A stretch of 64,000 bases of DNA from Lysobacterales bacterium (GCA_027067055.1 JAMOMK010000036.1:41141-105140), one strand, 5' to 3'. Shown: positions 53,268 to 63,588, counted from the first letter of the stretch. Translations and numbers: made by a program. Notes: a model not told the origin generated them from the letters alone.

Positions 53268-54632
53268 ATGATGAAAATAGTTAATCGAGTTGAAGAAGTC
53301 ATAAATTCACAGTATTTACCCAAAGGCACTATGGTTTATTGTGCGGGAAATGCTTCGACTCCACAGGTTTTATTAAAACAAATTGTCGATGATAAAAGCA
53401 TAAAAGACATCAGTATGTTGAGTTTGTTATTGCTTGGCGATAATGAATCCTTGTTTTCTGCCGAGGTCTGTTCACGCATTACGCATCGGGTTTTGTTTTC
53501 TGGTTCACATTCGCGCAAGGCGCTTAATCAAGGATTGGCAACTTACCAAATGATGCATTTATCGGATATTCCGCACCAAGTGAAAAATTATTTAAAACCT
53601 TGCGTGGTATTTTTGACCGTTTCGGGTCCTGATAACGGTGGAAACTACAGTTATGGCAGTACGGTGGAGGGTTTGCCTGCGGCTGTATCGGCAGTAAAAG
53701 CCTGTGGTGGCATTGTTATTGCAGAACGAAATAAGCAGATGCCCTTTGTATTGGGTACGACTTTGAAAGAGTCTGAAATTGATTATTTGATTGATGTGGA
53801 TTACCCTTTACCAATTAGCCCAACCAAAAAGCCTGATGCAACAGCGCAAAAAATAGGTGATTTGGTTACCGAGCTGTATATCGACGATGGCACAACCTTG
53901 CAATATGGGATTGGTGAAGTGCCAGAGGCGGTAACCGATGCGATTATTCGTAAAGGCGTGAAAGACATTGGTATTTATACCGAGCTTTTTGCCGATGCCA
54001 TGCAAAAGCTGGTGGTTGAGGGCATTGTTACCAATAAGTATTTAGCTGTTGATTTTGCCACATCAACCATATTTCTTGCTGGTGACAAACAAGGCTATGA
54101 TTGGATGCATTACAACTCGTCCATTCAATCACGCCCTTGTGATATGACAAACAGTATTTTGCGCATTGCCGGGCAACACAAAATGACGGCGATAAACAGT
54201 GCAATTGGTATTGATTTGCACGGCAATATTTGGGCAGACTCGGTACAAGGTCGGATGGTTTATTCGGGCATTGGTGGACAGGCAGATTTTTTGCGTGGTT
54301 CTTACCTTTCCAAAGGTGGTCACGGTATTATTGCGATGAAATCACAAACCCACAAAGGCACTTCCAAAATTGTGGATTTATGCCCAGCAGGCATTACCAC
54401 TACTGCAATTGCGGCAGATCCCGTGATAATTGTCACTGAAAATGGTGCTTTTAATCCCATGGGTTTAAATATTGCCGAACATGCGGTTGGTATTGCGCAT
54501 TTGGCACAAGAAAGCACTCGTGATAGGTTGCTCAAACAAATATATGACAGCAAGGAGTATTACAAACCAAAAATTGCCTTAAAAGACAAATCTCCCAAGG
54601 GTTTTACAGCTTATAGTGCTATTTTTAGCTAA
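53268..54632 (+). CDS. acetyl-CoA hydrolase/CoA-transferase family protein
   Basis: A 454-residue enzyme of the 4-hydroxybutyrate/acetate CoA-transferase family, which moves CoA between acids through a glutamyl-CoA intermediate. The catalytic glutamate is probably E239 in IYTELFADAM. The oxyanion loops are LQYGIGEVPEAV and the signature SGIGGQADFLRGSYLSKGGHGIIA. KGTSKIVDLCPAGITTT also fits. A second ATG directly follows the first. It stands alone between repeats and yitT; the substrate is unknown. Confidence 0.88.
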   Translation: MMKIVNRVEEVINSQYLPKGTMVYCAGNASTPQVLLKQIVDDKSIKDISMLSLLLLGDNESLFSAEVCSRITHRVLFSGSHSRKALNQGLATYQMMHLSDIPHQVKNYLKPCVVFLTVSGPDNGGNYSYGSTVEGLPAAVSAVKACGGIVIAERNKQMPFVLGTTLKESEIDYLIDVDYPLPISPTKKPDATAQKIGDLVTELYIDDGTTLQYGIGEVPEAVTDAIIRKGVKDIGIYTELFADAMQKLVVEGIVTNKYLAVDFATSTIFLAGDKQGYDWMHYNSSIQSRPCDMTNSILRIAGQHKMTAINSAIGIDLHGNIWADSVQGRMVYSGIGGQADFLRGSYLSKGGHGIIAMKSQTHKGTSKIVDLCPAGITTTAIAADPVIIVTENGAFNPMGLNIAEHAVGIAHLAQESTRDRLLKQIYDSKEYYKPKIALKDKSPKGFTAYSAIFS

Positions 54633-54696
54633 TTAAATTGTTCCCTCTCATGGATAGTTTACAATGCACATCACTGTTATATTATACCTAAAATAA

Positions 54697-55539
54697 ATGA
54701 ATAAAACTGAAATCAAGAATATTGTATTAATCACCATTGGTTCACTATTCTTGGCAATGGGTGTGGTATTTTTTCTCTACCCTGCCAAAATCATCACTGG
54801 TGGCACACCTGGATTGGGTTTGCTTGCACACTATTTAATCGACATTCCTATTGGTGTTGCCATGTTATTGATAAATATACCTTTGTTATTGATTGGTAAA
54901 AAATATTTAACCATGGGTTTTGCCCTGCGTACTGTATACTCAATGATAGTGACTTCATTATCTGTTGATTTATTAGCATATTTGGTTGATTTTCCAAAAA
55001 TTGAAAGTTTATTGTTATCAACCTTATACGGCGCTGTTTTTGTTGGGGTCGGTATTGGTTTGGTGCTTAAATCTAATGCTTCAGCTGGTGGTACCACAAT
55101 TATTGCGCGAATTATTGCCAGTAAGACTCGCCTAAAACCAGGCAATGTTATTATGATGCTAGATGCTGTTATTATAATCAGCGTTGGTATGATTTTCAAA
55201 AATTTTGAAGGGGTTTTGTGGAGTATTATTACCATCTATGTTGCTACTATTGTTATCAATAAAATTGTTACAGGAAGTATATCAGATAAGTTGGTAAATA
55301 TCGTATCTGAAAAAACCGATGAAATAGCCATGGCGATTCGAGAAAGATTTGACCGTGATGGAACTATTGTAACAGGCCAAAATCTCTCACGTGGTCATGA
55401 TAAACACATTATATTTGTTGTTATCAATGTGAGGTCAATTATTCAATTGCGAGAAATGGTGCTTGGAATTGATAAAGAGGCTCTGATGATAATAATGGAA
55501 GCATCTGAAATGACAGGAACATCACGAAGATACCATTAA
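54697..55539 (+). CDS. YitT family membrane protein
   Basis: A 280-residue protein with about five membrane helices and a C-terminal cytoplasmic DUF2179 domain. Typical segments are FLYPAKIITGGTPGLGLLAHYL, VGIGLVLKSNASAGGTTIIARII and the end DKEALMIIMEASEMTGTSRRYH. The molecular function of the family is unknown. It has no close operon partners. Confidence 0.88.
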   Translation: MNKTEIKNIVLITIGSLFLAMGVVFFLYPAKIITGGTPGLGLLAHYLIDIPIGVAMLLINIPLLLIGKKYLTMGFALRTVYSMIVTSLSVDLLAYLVDFPKIESLLLSTLYGAVFVGVGIGLVLKSNASAGGTTIIARIIASKTRLKPGNVIMMLDAVIIISVGMIFKNFEGVLWSIITIYVATIVINKIVTGSISDKLVNIVSEKTDEIAMAIRERFDRDGTIVTGQNLSRGHDKHIIFVVINVRSIIQLREMVLGIDKEALMIIMEASEMTGTSRRYH

Positions 55540-55610
55540 TGTTTAAGATTTTTAGTTACCAGGCCCGAAAAAAGTTATAATAACCCTAATAAATAATGTA
55601 ATGTGAATAT

Positions 55611-56522
55611 ATGTCTGAAAGTTTACCAAAATTAAGCCAAGTCATTGTTTATGGCTTGGGAGCGATGGGACGACCAATTGCTCGTAATTTACATCAACAT
55701 GGCTTATTGTTGGGTGTTAAAAATCGCACAAAAGGCATAGCTACAGGGCTGGCATCAGAGTTGAATCTTGATGACTTTGAAGACGATGAACACATGTTTG
55801 CTCAAGCTGATTGTGTGTTGACTTGTGTTTCGGCAGATGAAGATTTAATCACTATTATTGAAGAATTTAAAGGCTGGTTAAAACCTGGTTCTGTGGTGAT
55901 AGATTGTTCAACAGTCTGTGCCAGCACAGCAAAACAATTGGCAGAGGAATTATCAAAACTAGCAGTGGGTTTTATGGATGCACCGGTCTCTGGTGGAGTA
56001 GAGGGTGCACAAAAGGGCACTCTATCCGTCATGGTTGGAGCAGATTTTAAAACCTATAAACGTGCTGATGATTTGTTTCACTCCATTGGTTCACAAGTGA
56101 CCTATATGGGCAAGATTGGTCAGGGTCAAGCCACAAAAGCAGTCAACCAAATACTTGTGGCAGGAGTCGCTCAAGCGGTAACAGAGGCACTTGCTTATGC
56201 TGAGAAATGTAAACTGCCCATGGAAAAAACTATTGAAGTGCTCAATGCTGGTGCTGCTGGTAATTGGTTCCTCGATAAACGTGGTTTAACCATGACAAAA
56301 AATGAATTTGCAAAAGGATTTAAATTGTCTTTATTGCATAAAGACTTGAAAATTATTCAAGACTCCTTAAATGACATTAATGAACAATCCCAAATTGTTA
56401 ATCGCGGTATAAATGAATACGCACAATTGATTGAAGCAGGGGATGGCGATTTGGATATATCTGCACTGATAAAAATAAAAAGAGAACAATTCCATAACGA
56501 AAGCGAAATTGAAGAAGAGTAA
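55611..56522 (+). CDS. NAD(P)-dependent beta-hydroxyacid dehydrogenase
   Basis: A 303-residue member of the 3-hydroxyisobutyrate dehydrogenase family. The nucleotide loop is [14 protein letters not shown], the signature [21 protein letters not shown], and the catalytic lysine K176 in [11 protein letters not shown]. It resembles glyoxylate/succinate-semialdehyde reductases or tartronate-semialdehyde reductases more than MmsB; the substrate is not certain. It is two bases upstream of ubiE, so it is cotranscribed with ubiquinone genes. It is the second family member in this window (see 1608-2498). Confidence 0.85.
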   Translation: MSESLPKLSQVIVYGLGAMGRPIARNLHQHGLLLGVKNRTKGIATGLASELNLDDFEDDEHMFAQADCVLTCVSADEDLITIIEEFKGWLKPGSVVIDCSTVCASTAKQLAEELSKLAVGFMDAPVSGGVEGAQKGTLSVMVGADFKTYKRADDLFHSIGSQVTYMGKIGQGQATKAVNQILVAGVAQAVTEALAYAEKCKLPMEKTIEVLNAGAAGNWFLDKRGLTMTKNEFAKGFKLSLLHKDLKIIQDSLNDINEQSQIVNRGINEYAQLIEAGDGDLDISALIKIKREQFHNESEIEEE

Positions 56523-56524
56523 AC

Positions 56525-57280
56525 ATGAGTAAAGCAGTACAAGAAACTACACATTTTGGCTATAAAACCGTAGCAAAGGGTGAAAAAGAAAAAATGGTCG
56601 GAGAAGTTTTTACTTCTGTGGCTGCAAAATACGACATCATGAATGACTTTATGTCGATGGGTGTTCATCGTTTGTGGAAACGTCACTTTTCACTCACTTG
56701 CGGTGTTGAAGCAGGTGCTCAAGTACTGGATTTAGCCGGTGGAACAGGCGATATAGCGAAATTACTTGCACCAAAAGTAACAGATAAGGGCCATATCATT
56801 GTTGGCGACATCAACCAAGGTATGTTGGACGTTGGCAAGGAACGTTTGATTGATGCGGGTTTATATGGATTAGTCACAACCCAACAGATGAATGCTGAAG
56901 AATTGCCGTTTGAAGACGATACATTTGATTTAATTACCATGGCATTTGGTTTACGTAATGTCACCGACCAACAAAAAGCCTTAAATGATATGCACCGTGT
57001 GTTAAAACCAGGTGGCAAATTAATGGTTTTGGAATTTACCGAAGTTAACCTTAAATTTTTAGCTAAGATATACGATTTCTATTCCTTCAAAATTTTGCCA
57101 GAAATTGGTGAAATTGTTGCCAAAGACCGTGACTCTTACCAATATTTAGCCGAATCCATTCGTAAACACCCCAATCAAGCCAAGCTTAAAGGCATGTTTG
57201 AAAAAGCAGGATTTGAACTCTGTAAAGTCGAAAATATGTCAGGTGGAATAGTCGCCATACACACAGGATACAAAACATGA
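56525..57280 (+). CDS. ubiE: ubiquinone/menaquinone C-methyltransferase
   Basis: Methylates the quinone ring in ubiquinone (and menaquinone) synthesis. It has the UbiE start [41 protein letters not shown] motif [11 protein letters not shown], and [12 protein letters not shown] and [17 protein letters not shown]. It is 251 residues, the E. coli length, and ends in [11 protein letters not shown]. It overlaps ubiJ by four bases. Confidence 0.97.
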   Translation: MSKAVQETTHFGYKTVAKGEKEKMVGEVFTSVAAKYDIMNDFMSMGVHRLWKRHFSLTCGVEAGAQVLDLAGGTGDIAKLLAPKVTDKGHIIVGDINQGMLDVGKERLIDAGLYGLVTTQQMNAEELPFEDDTFDLITMAFGLRNVTDQQKALNDMHRVLKPGGKLMVLEFTEVNLKFLAKIYDFYSFKILPEIGEIVAKDRDSYQYLAESIRKHPNQAKLKGMFEKAGFELCKVENMSGGIVAIHTGYKT

Positions 57281-57915
57281 ACACAGCCGTAGATAAAATT
57301 GAAACAGAACAAAAACAAAACAACTGGTTTGAAGATGTTTTTTTAGATGCTATTAATTCAGCCATGAATAAAAGCCTGTCTTACGATGTAGGCTCAACTA
57401 AAAAACTTGAAGCTTTCGAAAATAAAGTTATCAAGGTAGAACTGGAGAAAACACCTTTTATTTTCTACATCAAAATACAAGATAAAAAAGTCATGCTGTT
57501 AAAATACTGCGATGATGAAGTGGATACAACCATAAAAGGTACGCCTTTGGCACTATTTTCCATGAATGCCGAAGAACCAATTACAGGAATAAAAAGTGTG
57601 CAAATCAATGGCGATGCCAATACAGGACAGTTCTTTGCCAAATGGTTAAAAAACCTTGAGCCTGACTGGGAAGAAGCCTGGTGTGATTTACTCGGTGATG
57701 GCATGGGCGTGCGTGTCTCAAACATAGCCAAAGGCATACTGGACTTCGGTAAAAAGTTTAAAAATTCATTGGTTTCCAATACCAGCGAATACCTCGTTGA
57801 AGAATCCCGTGATTTAATCTCTCCAACCGAAATGGAAGATTTTTTAGATGATGTTGATGATTTAAAAGCCGATACAGCACGATTGGAGCAACAGATTAAG
57901 GCATTAAAGAAGTAA
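57277..57915 (+). CDS. ubiJ: ubiquinone biosynthesis accessory factor UbiJ (SCP2 domain)
   Basis: A 212-residue lipid-binding SCP2-domain protein; with UbiK it helps assemble the soluble Ubi metabolon. The SCP2 domain spans about residues 15-130 ([39 protein letters not shown]) and a C-terminal coiled coil is at 180-212 ([20 protein letters not shown]). Its place between ubiE and ubiB is the diagnostic evidence. Confidence 0.92.
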   Translation: MNTAVDKIETEQKQNNWFEDVFLDAINSAMNKSLSYDVGSTKKLEAFENKVIKVELEKTPFIFYIKIQDKKVMLLKYCDDEVDTTIKGTPLALFSMNAEEPITGIKSVQINGDANTGQFFAKWLKNLEPDWEEAWCDLLGDGMGVRVSNIAKGILDFGKKFKNSLVSNTSEYLVEESRDLISPTEMEDFLDDVDDLKADTARLEQQIKALKK

Positions 57916-57918
57916 TTA

Positions 57919-59559
57919 ATGAATATATTTCGTCTAACAAAAATCCTCCACACCTTTGCCAATTACCGTGTCAAAGACTTGATTCCAAAAGAGAAAAGTA
58001 AAAAGCGTATTCACCTGTTACGCATGCTTTCACCTTTTGCAAGCAAAGGAAAAACTTGTAAAAGCAATCCTGAGAAATTGCGTAAGGCCTTAGAAGAGCT
58101 GGGACCAATATTTGTGAAGCTTGGGCAGGTTTTATCTACGCGTCCTGATATGATTCCTTCTGAAATAACAGAAGAATTGGCAAAACTGCAAGACGATGTT
58201 GAGCCATTTGCTTGGAAAGAAGCGCGTGAATTTATCGAACAACAATTGGATCAACCACTGGATGAAATATTCAATTCAATTGATGAAAAACCCTTAGCAT
58301 CGGCCTCTGTCGCCCAAGTGCACGCAGCAGAACTTAAAGATGGTCGCGAAGTCGTTATCAAAGTTCTTCGACCAGGCATTAAGAAAATGGTTAAAAGAGA
58401 TTTGGAATTGATGCGTTCAGTGGCAAAACTTGCTCGCACATTTGGTGATCCTGGTGTTCAAGTTAACCCTGTTGAGATTGTAGAAGAGTTTGAGAAGACT
58501 ATCTATGATGAACTAGACTTGCAACGTGAAGCGGCTAATGCCTCCGTATTGCGTAAAAACTTTCTTGATTCTGACGACCTGTATATCCCCGAGATTTATT
58601 GGCAATACTGCAAAGAAAAAGTTATGGTGATGGAACGTGTTTATGCTATTCCTATTCGTCAATTCGACAAACTTAAATCTGCAGGTATTAATCTACAAGT
58701 GCTTGCTGAAAAAGGTTTAAAGTTATTTTACACCCAAGTGTTTCGAGATAACTTCTTTCACGCGGACATGCATCCAGGTAATATATTTGTCAATCCAACC
58801 AATCCTGAGAACCCACAAATTATCTTGCTAGATTTTGGTATCTGTGGTTCATTACCAAAAGGCCATAAATTAGATTTAGCCAATAATTTTATGGCATTTT
58901 TTAACCAAGATTACCGCCGAATTGCGGAATTGCACATTGAAGCGGGTTGGGTGCCAGCCGATACCCGTGTGGATGAGCTTGAATCCGCAACACGTACTAT
59001 TTGCGAGCCGTATTTTGCCCGACCCATCAGTGAAATATCATTCGGCGAAGTCATGCTCAAAACCTTTGAAATGGCACGAAAATTTCAATTAGTTATACAG
59101 CCTGAATTTATCTTGTTGCAAAAAACTTTACTTAATATCGAAGGATTAGGACGCCAACTCTATCCCGAACTGGATATATGGCAAACCTCAAAACCTGTCT
59201 TATCAGGCATTATGAAAAAGAGTTATGGCATGGATGGTGCGATTGACACCATCAAGAAAAACTTACCCACATGGCTAGAGCAAACTGCCGAAATTCCACA
59301 CCTCGTGCATGAATTACTGAGCCTAAAAACAAAGCCATTAACAAAACTGCAACAAATCGAACAAGCAAAAAGTGACAAACAAAAGCAAAATAGCGAAAAC
59401 AAAAAAACCTACGCCTTATTGGCAACAGGTTTTGGAATAATCACCGCCTTGCTTTATTCTCTAGATGCTAATACCAGTAAATACCTAGGCATGACTATCC
59501 CAACCATGGCAAGTATGATTACCTCAGGTGTTTTCTTTATAAAAGCACTAAAGAAATAA
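57919..59559 (+). CDS. ubiB: ubiquinone biosynthesis kinase-like protein UbiB
   Basis: An atypical ADCK/ABC1 kinase-like ATPase for ubiquinone synthesis. It has GPIFVKLGQVLSTRPDMIP (the KxGQ motif), PLASASVAQVHAA (alanine-rich loop), VIKVLRPGIKK, FHADMHPGNIFV and LLDFGICG. Two C-terminal helices (TYALLATGFGIITALLYSL and TIPTMASMITSGVFFI) anchor it to the membrane. It is 546 residues and three bases after ubiJ. Confidence 0.97.
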   Translation: MNIFRLTKILHTFANYRVKDLIPKEKSKKRIHLLRMLSPFASKGKTCKSNPEKLRKALEELGPIFVKLGQVLSTRPDMIPSEITEELAKLQDDVEPFAWKEAREFIEQQLDQPLDEIFNSIDEKPLASASVAQVHAAELKDGREVVIKVLRPGIKKMVKRDLELMRSVAKLARTFGDPGVQVNPVEIVEEFEKTIYDELDLQREAANASVLRKNFLDSDDLYIPEIYWQYCKEKVMVMERVYAIPIRQFDKLKSAGINLQVLAEKGLKLFYTQVFRDNFFHADMHPGNIFVNPTNPENPQIILLDFGICGSLPKGHKLDLANNFMAFFNQDYRRIAELHIEAGWVPADTRVDELESATRTICEPYFARPISEISFGEVMLKTFEMARKFQLVIQPEFILLQKTLLNIEGLGRQLYPELDIWQTSKPVLSGIMKKSYGMDGAIDTIKKNLPTWLEQTAEIPHLVHELLSLKTKPLTKLQQIEQAKSDKQKQNSENKKTYALLATGFGIITALLYSLDANTSKYLGMTIPTMASMITSGVFFIKALKK

Positions 59560-60101
59560 ATATTGCTTTGGGTAAGAATGTTTATGATGTTTCGAAAATC
59601 AACCTGTTCTAAGAGGTTGACTAAAGAGACAGTGAAAGTATTTCACTCCATATTATGCCAATAATATAGGAAGTAAACGAATAAATAAAGTTATGAGTAT
59701 AAGGCGCTACAAAGCAACAAAAAACCAATAACAAAGCATGTTGTTCCCTCCAAGTATTGAATGGTCAGACCAATACAGTACGAGCAATTGATGCATGTAA
59801 TCCTAAGTCTTATTGAAACTCTATCTTTACCGCTACCTTAATCGAATTCACAGCTCGCGAAGACAGTATGAACATGCCTAATTAATTTATAAGTTATTTG
59901 GCAAAGAACTGGTTGCAGTTGATGGAATATTTTTAAAAGTCAGTGCCAATAAAAGTAGCATTTATACAGAAAACAACTCCCTGGCGAGTTGTTTTACAAT
60001 CCTTTGTGGGTAACCACAAGGCTTGCACCGTACATTTTTATATCACCCAAAAAAGTCTATCAAAAGGTGAAAGCACTGCAAGTTGAGTTACACTCTACTC
60101 T
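59560..60101. other. 542-base spacer holding a transposase remnant
   Basis: No intact gene is seen. Bases 59738-60001 carry fragments of a transposase (listed separately). The flanks 59560-59737 and 60002-60101 show nothing recognisable; no clear terminator follows ubiB. Confidence 0.6.
59738..60001 (+). pseudogene. decayed IS1182-like transposase fragment
   Basis: Three fragments in different frames follow the order of IS1182-type transposases. MLFPPSIEW begins at 59738. LLKLYLYRYLNRIHSSRRQYE lies at about 59808-59874, where homologues have LLKLYLYGYLNxIRSSR. KLFGKELVAVDGIFLKVSANK starts at 59891, where homologues have FGxELVAIDGxKF. Frameshifts, stops and large internal deletions separate them, and the C-terminal catalytic part is missing. 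No terminal inverted repeats were found. Confidence 0.65.
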
Positions 60102-61955
60102 TTATTCAAAATCACTTGCAAATATTAAATCTTCAATTGCTGACTCATAGGCTCCAATAGACATGTTGCTTGGGTTGCGAAGGTTGCCAAATAGATCTCT
60201 ACTTACTACCCCACTTGTGTTTGCACCAGCACTGACTGCTGGGGATGTTTCACCAAGTGCAAAATTGCCTCCTACAATAGGGTTTACAAATTGTGGATTT
60301 GTAGATACAGAATTCATGTTCCATGATGGTAGTGTTTGAGCAGATGGACTATACCAAAGATTATTGTTCCCAGCATCAGGAATATCCCAATATCCAGGAA
60401 TCTCAAATGGCAAATTGTTTGTATCAACAACAATATTGTTGATGAATTCCCATGTGCCACCAAAAATCCATGCAGGACTTCCTGTTGCTTGAACGCGTAT
60501 TCCATGCCCATCACCTGGTTCTCCATAGCCATAAAATGTGTTGTTATATAGCTTTATATCAGATTGGTTTTTATTACTTGTAATTGCTATTGCTCTTGTA
60601 TGTCCAGCACTGGTTGGTATTTCTAAACCTGAGTTGATTATAAGATTATTATAGATTTCTATAGGCATATCGTAGCAAACTTCAGAAGAGCCCCCTGCAG
60701 ATATGTTAATTCCATGCCCAACTTGATTGATTACCACATTGTTGTGAATGCGCATAGTACCACTAAAATTCCCGCAAGGGCCTTCATCATAGACATGTAG
60801 TGCATGATGAACCTTGGTGTCAGATACATGATTCCAGCCTATTTCAAAAGATTTTATAATTGTGCCACCTCGATTAGATATATAAAACACATGATGTAGT
60901 TTTGATGTTCTATCACAACCAAAATCATGTACATAATTGCCAAATATCTTTATGCCTCCTCCTGCAAAATTTGGTCCATTGAGGTTACTTCCTGCAATTG
61001 CTCCGCCTTGACCATCCGCACAACCCTCAAGGTTATTTGGTCCTGAAGGTCTTGGATAATTAGTAATTTCATTGCCAATGGCACGCATACCTTTAAAAGA
61101 ATAAATTCCATTGCCATTAGTTTTTATCACTAATTTTGAAAAATTCCAGTAAGTGGCATCACCATTCCAGTTATGAATTCCTCTATAGCTTTCATCCTCA
61201 ATGATAACTTCCGCTCCTGGATAGGCAATAATAGATAGTGGTAACTCGGCAGTTCCGTGAATATATTTAACATGAAGTCCACCTGTTTCAAGCACTCCAT
61301 CTGTTACATAAACTATGTCTCCAGGTTTAAACCTACCACGAGCACCTATATTATCTCTACCTAAAGCAACATAAGCCAATGTTGCCCATGGATTATTCCA
61401 TTTACCATCAACAGTGGCACCGTCATTACCATCTGGCTTAACATAAAATATATCACCATTTCTGATAGTAAAAGGAAGTGTTTCAGAAAGTTGCCCATTC
61501 ACCTCAACATGAATAGATACCAGACCATCAGATGCAGTTGCAGGAATTGAGAATGCGATTGTTTGAATTTTATGATAGGTGCTTAATTCTGCGGGGCCTG
61601 TAGCCATATTACCATCTGCTTTTCCCCAATAATAAATATGAGCAGCTTCCTTATTGTCAATAAATATTTTAGATGCTCCTTGTGTATCACCGAGATTTTG
61701 ACCCCATACTGTCACGATGGTCCCTTCTCCTAAACCATCATTCAATCCTGTTTTAGGACCACTTACTATATCAGAAAAGTTTAGTACAGGTGATGCCTGA
61801 GCTATGGTCAAGAAACTGGATACTATAAAAACAACAAATATCATAAGAGTAATTAAATATTTTTGGCTGCGGACGTTAATAGTTTTATTTGTTGGTGGTT
61901 TATTTGATTTTTCTACAGTTGTATTGGCCGCTACTGTTTGTTTAGTTTGTTGCAT
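60102..61955 (-). CDS. secreted parallel beta-helix protein with IPT/TIG domain and LIFxxDFE tag
   Basis: A 617-residue protein with a long hydrophilic n-region before the signal helix (LITLMIFVVFIVSSFLTIAQA). An IPT/TIG-like domain follows (GEGTIVTVWGQNLGDTQGASKIFID). Then FYVKPDGNDG starts a right-handed beta-helix, with many short N-N-rich strands (MRIHNNVVINQVGHGI, IEIYNNLIINSG, IKLYNNTFYGYG), as in polysaccharide lyase-like or choice-of-anchor Q proteins. The end SNMSIGAYESAIEDLIFASDFE resembles the C-termini of the M14 and S8 proteases. It may bind or cleave polysaccharide (inference). A downstream methionine is an alternative start. Confidence 0.82.
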   Translation of the reverse strand: MQQTKQTVAANTTVEKSNKPPTNKTINVRSQKYLITLMIFVVFIVSSFLTIAQASPVLNFSDIVSGPKTGLNDGLGEGTIVTVWGQNLGDTQGASKIFIDNKEAAHIYYWGKADGNMATGPAELSTYHKIQTIAFSIPATASDGLVSIHVEVNGQLSETLPFTIRNGDIFYVKPDGNDGATVDGKWNNPWATLAYVALGRDNIGARGRFKPGDIVYVTDGVLETGGLHVKYIHGTAELPLSIIAYPGAEVIIEDESYRGIHNWNGDATYWNFSKLVIKTNGNGIYSFKGMRAIGNEITNYPRPSGPNNLEGCADGQGGAIAGSNLNGPNFAGGGIKIFGNYVHDFGCDRTSKLHHVFYISNRGGTIIKSFEIGWNHVSDTKVHHALHVYDEGPCGNFSGTMRIHNNVVINQVGHGINISAGGSSEVCYDMPIEIYNNLIINSGLEIPTSAGHTRAIAITSNKNQSDIKLYNNTFYGYGEPGDGHGIRVQATGSPAWIFGGTWEFINNIVVDTNNLPFEIPGYWDIPDAGNNNLWYSPSAQTLPSWNMNSVSTNPQFVNPIVGGNFALGETSPAVSAGANTSGVVSRDLFGNLRNPSNMSIGAYESAIEDLIFASDFE

Positions 61956-62102
61956 TTTATTCCCTCATTAGTGGTTTATTCTGCTTGATGCAGATAACCA
62001 TCTCTTTATTATAGACATACTAGCTATGATAAAATGTGAAGTATGTTACATTTTCAAAGGCAAATAGCGAGTAAACGTATGCCTTAAAAAAGATGCTTTG
62101 AT

Positions 62103-62185
62103 GTAGTGGAATCCCTAATGGAGTTCTTTTTAAAGCAAAACAAAGAAGTCAAACTAAACAGGGTTCCTACAAGGGAAGCCACTAC
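62103..62185. repeat. 83-bp segment bounded by imperfect inverted repeats
   Basis: GTAGTGGAATCCCT at 62103-62116 and AGGGAAGCCACTAC at 62172-62185 are inverted copies with two mismatches, enclosing 55 bases. It could be the ends of a deleted insertion element or a structured RNA. It occurs once in the window. Confidence 0.4.
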
Positions 62186-62265
62186 TAACAGTGTAGGTTT
62201 GTTTTAGTGGTTTAGGCAATTAAGAAGGTTTAAATTCGATGGGCGGGAGCCTGTTCTACATAAAA

Positions 62266-62428
62266 CCCAAATCCCGATATAGAAAGTACGATGATAGCAC
62301 AAGTCCTTGATGCACCTAGAAAACCCAGAAAAAGCTTCATCACCAATGAGGTGACTTTAGTTTTTCTTGATTTCCTATGCACATCAGTTACTTGCACTCT
62401 CAAACGCATTTCTATATCGGGATTTGGG
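62266..62428. mobile_element. MITE copy 2 (163 bp, 20-bp TIR, 5-bp TSD)
   Basis: Identical to copy 1 at 34066 except for one extra A in the AGAAAAAGC stretch. The ends are the same perfect 20-bp inverted repeats. The flanks are a different 5-bp direct repeat, TAAAA (62261-62265 and 62429-62433), so this is an independent insertion of the same element. Confidence 0.92.
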
Positions 62429-62451
62429 TAAAAAGTATTCAGTCAATATTA

Positions 62452-63411
62452 TCAATGCTTCAAATCGTTGCGCCATTTTGGGTGGTGAAAGTGTAAGCGA
62501 TGGTCGCATGAATTAGAAACAACAGAGGTATCTAGAGTAATAGTACCAATTTTTTGCCATTGTTTTTTGTCATTAGTTGACTGACTGGCTACTGAAATAT
62601 CAAAATTGAGCGTTTTATCCTTAATCTGTAACTCTTCACGAAAGTCTTTGGCAACAGTGTTGTGTTTTTCTTGGGCGTGTAACATCATCCATTTAGGTGT
62701 GATGATATGAGGGTTGTTGGTTTCTCCAAGAGTTGAAATTTCGTATAGTTGGCGTATTTTGGGGTTTTCATCTGCTTTAGAAAATGTACGTGCGAGTTTG
62801 CTTACATACAATAAGCTTTTTAAAACAACGCTGGTGATACTGGCTTTTGGTGCATTTGTTAGTTCGACATCTGTATAGTATTGTGCCTTTGTGCCGCCAA
62901 GGTCATCAATAAGGAAAAAATTGGCTGTGTTTTCGTCATTGGCTTGTAGAGGGTTTAATGAGGGAAATATTTTGCCTGCAAATCCAAATGAACGGACTTG
63001 TCCTTGTTTAGTATTTGACATGGCAGAAGATGCTCTAACAATTATCAAGGCCTTACTGTTTTTCTTAAAATAACCACTGTAATTGTTTTCAGCAGTAATT
63101 TCCCAAGTGCCTTTGAAACATATGCCATTGGGGTGAGCCAGTTTATTAAATTGTGGCAATATATCGGCATGGTTTTCTAATGTTCTTTGAGCGTTACCAA
63201 GAATGATGTTTTTGCCTTTTTGAACAAGTTTTTTAAACGAAACTCGCTCTTGGGGTAATTGGTCAACTGGGTCAGATTTTACTTGATCCCAAACCTTTTG
63301 AAATTGACTGCTTTTAATTACTTCTATTGAAGATGGATTGAAGGATGAAGTTGTTGAACAAGCCGAAAGGAAAAATACGCTTGAAAATAGCAGTTGTTTT
63401 GAATGATTCAT
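62452..63411 (-). CDS. catalase-like lipoprotein
   Basis: A 319-residue protein with a lipoprotein signal (lipobox LSAC). The segment LAHPNGICFKGTWEITAENNYSGYFKKNSKALIIVRASSA, then RSFGFAGKIFPS and TANFFLIDDLGGT, places it in the catalase-like superfamily, known mostly from proteobacterial homologues of unknown role. The usual catalase 'VHxKG' start is replaced by AHPNGICFKG, so peroxidase activity is uncertain. The C-terminus is rich in histidine (HRLHFHHPKW). The window gives no partner. Confidence 0.7.
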   Translation of the reverse strand: MNHSKQLLFSSVFFLSACSTTSSFNPSSIEVIKSSQFQKVWDQVKSDPVDQLPQERVSFKKLVQKGKNIILGNAQRTLENHADILPQFNKLAHPNGICFKGTWEITAENNYSGYFKKNSKALIIVRASSAMSNTKQGQVRSFGFAGKIFPSLNPLQANDENTANFFLIDDLGGTKAQYYTDVELTNAPKASITSVVLKSLLYVSKLARTFSKADENPKIRQLYEISTLGETNNPHIITPKWMMLHAQEKHNTVAKDFREELQIKDKTLNFDISVASQSTNDKKQWQKIGTITLDTSVVSNSCDHRLHFHHPKWRNDLKH

Positions 63412-63588
63412 TAATTATTTTGGGCTCAATAAGAGTATAGAAAATGTAAAAATCATTCTAGCATAAATCCTATGTAACCTTTCAATAATAGTTAAGTACA
63501 CTCTATTTTTTTAGACTCAAACAATGCAAATTAGTAGCTAATTTCATTATTTTATTTTGGATTCAAAAATTTAAAAAGTTTCACCTTA

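Larger units (their letters stand above)
61956..62451. other. 496-base spacer with inverted repeat and MITE copy 2
   Basis: No gene is seen. It holds the beta-helix gene promoter region, an unrelated inverted repeat at 62103-62185 and the second MITE copy at 62266-62428. The rest is not recognisable. Confidence 0.6.

Noticed and set aside
60102..61955. Assigning the beta-helix protein as a pectate lyase
   Set aside because: The fold repeats are visible, but I cannot identify catalytic residues of a specific lyase family.
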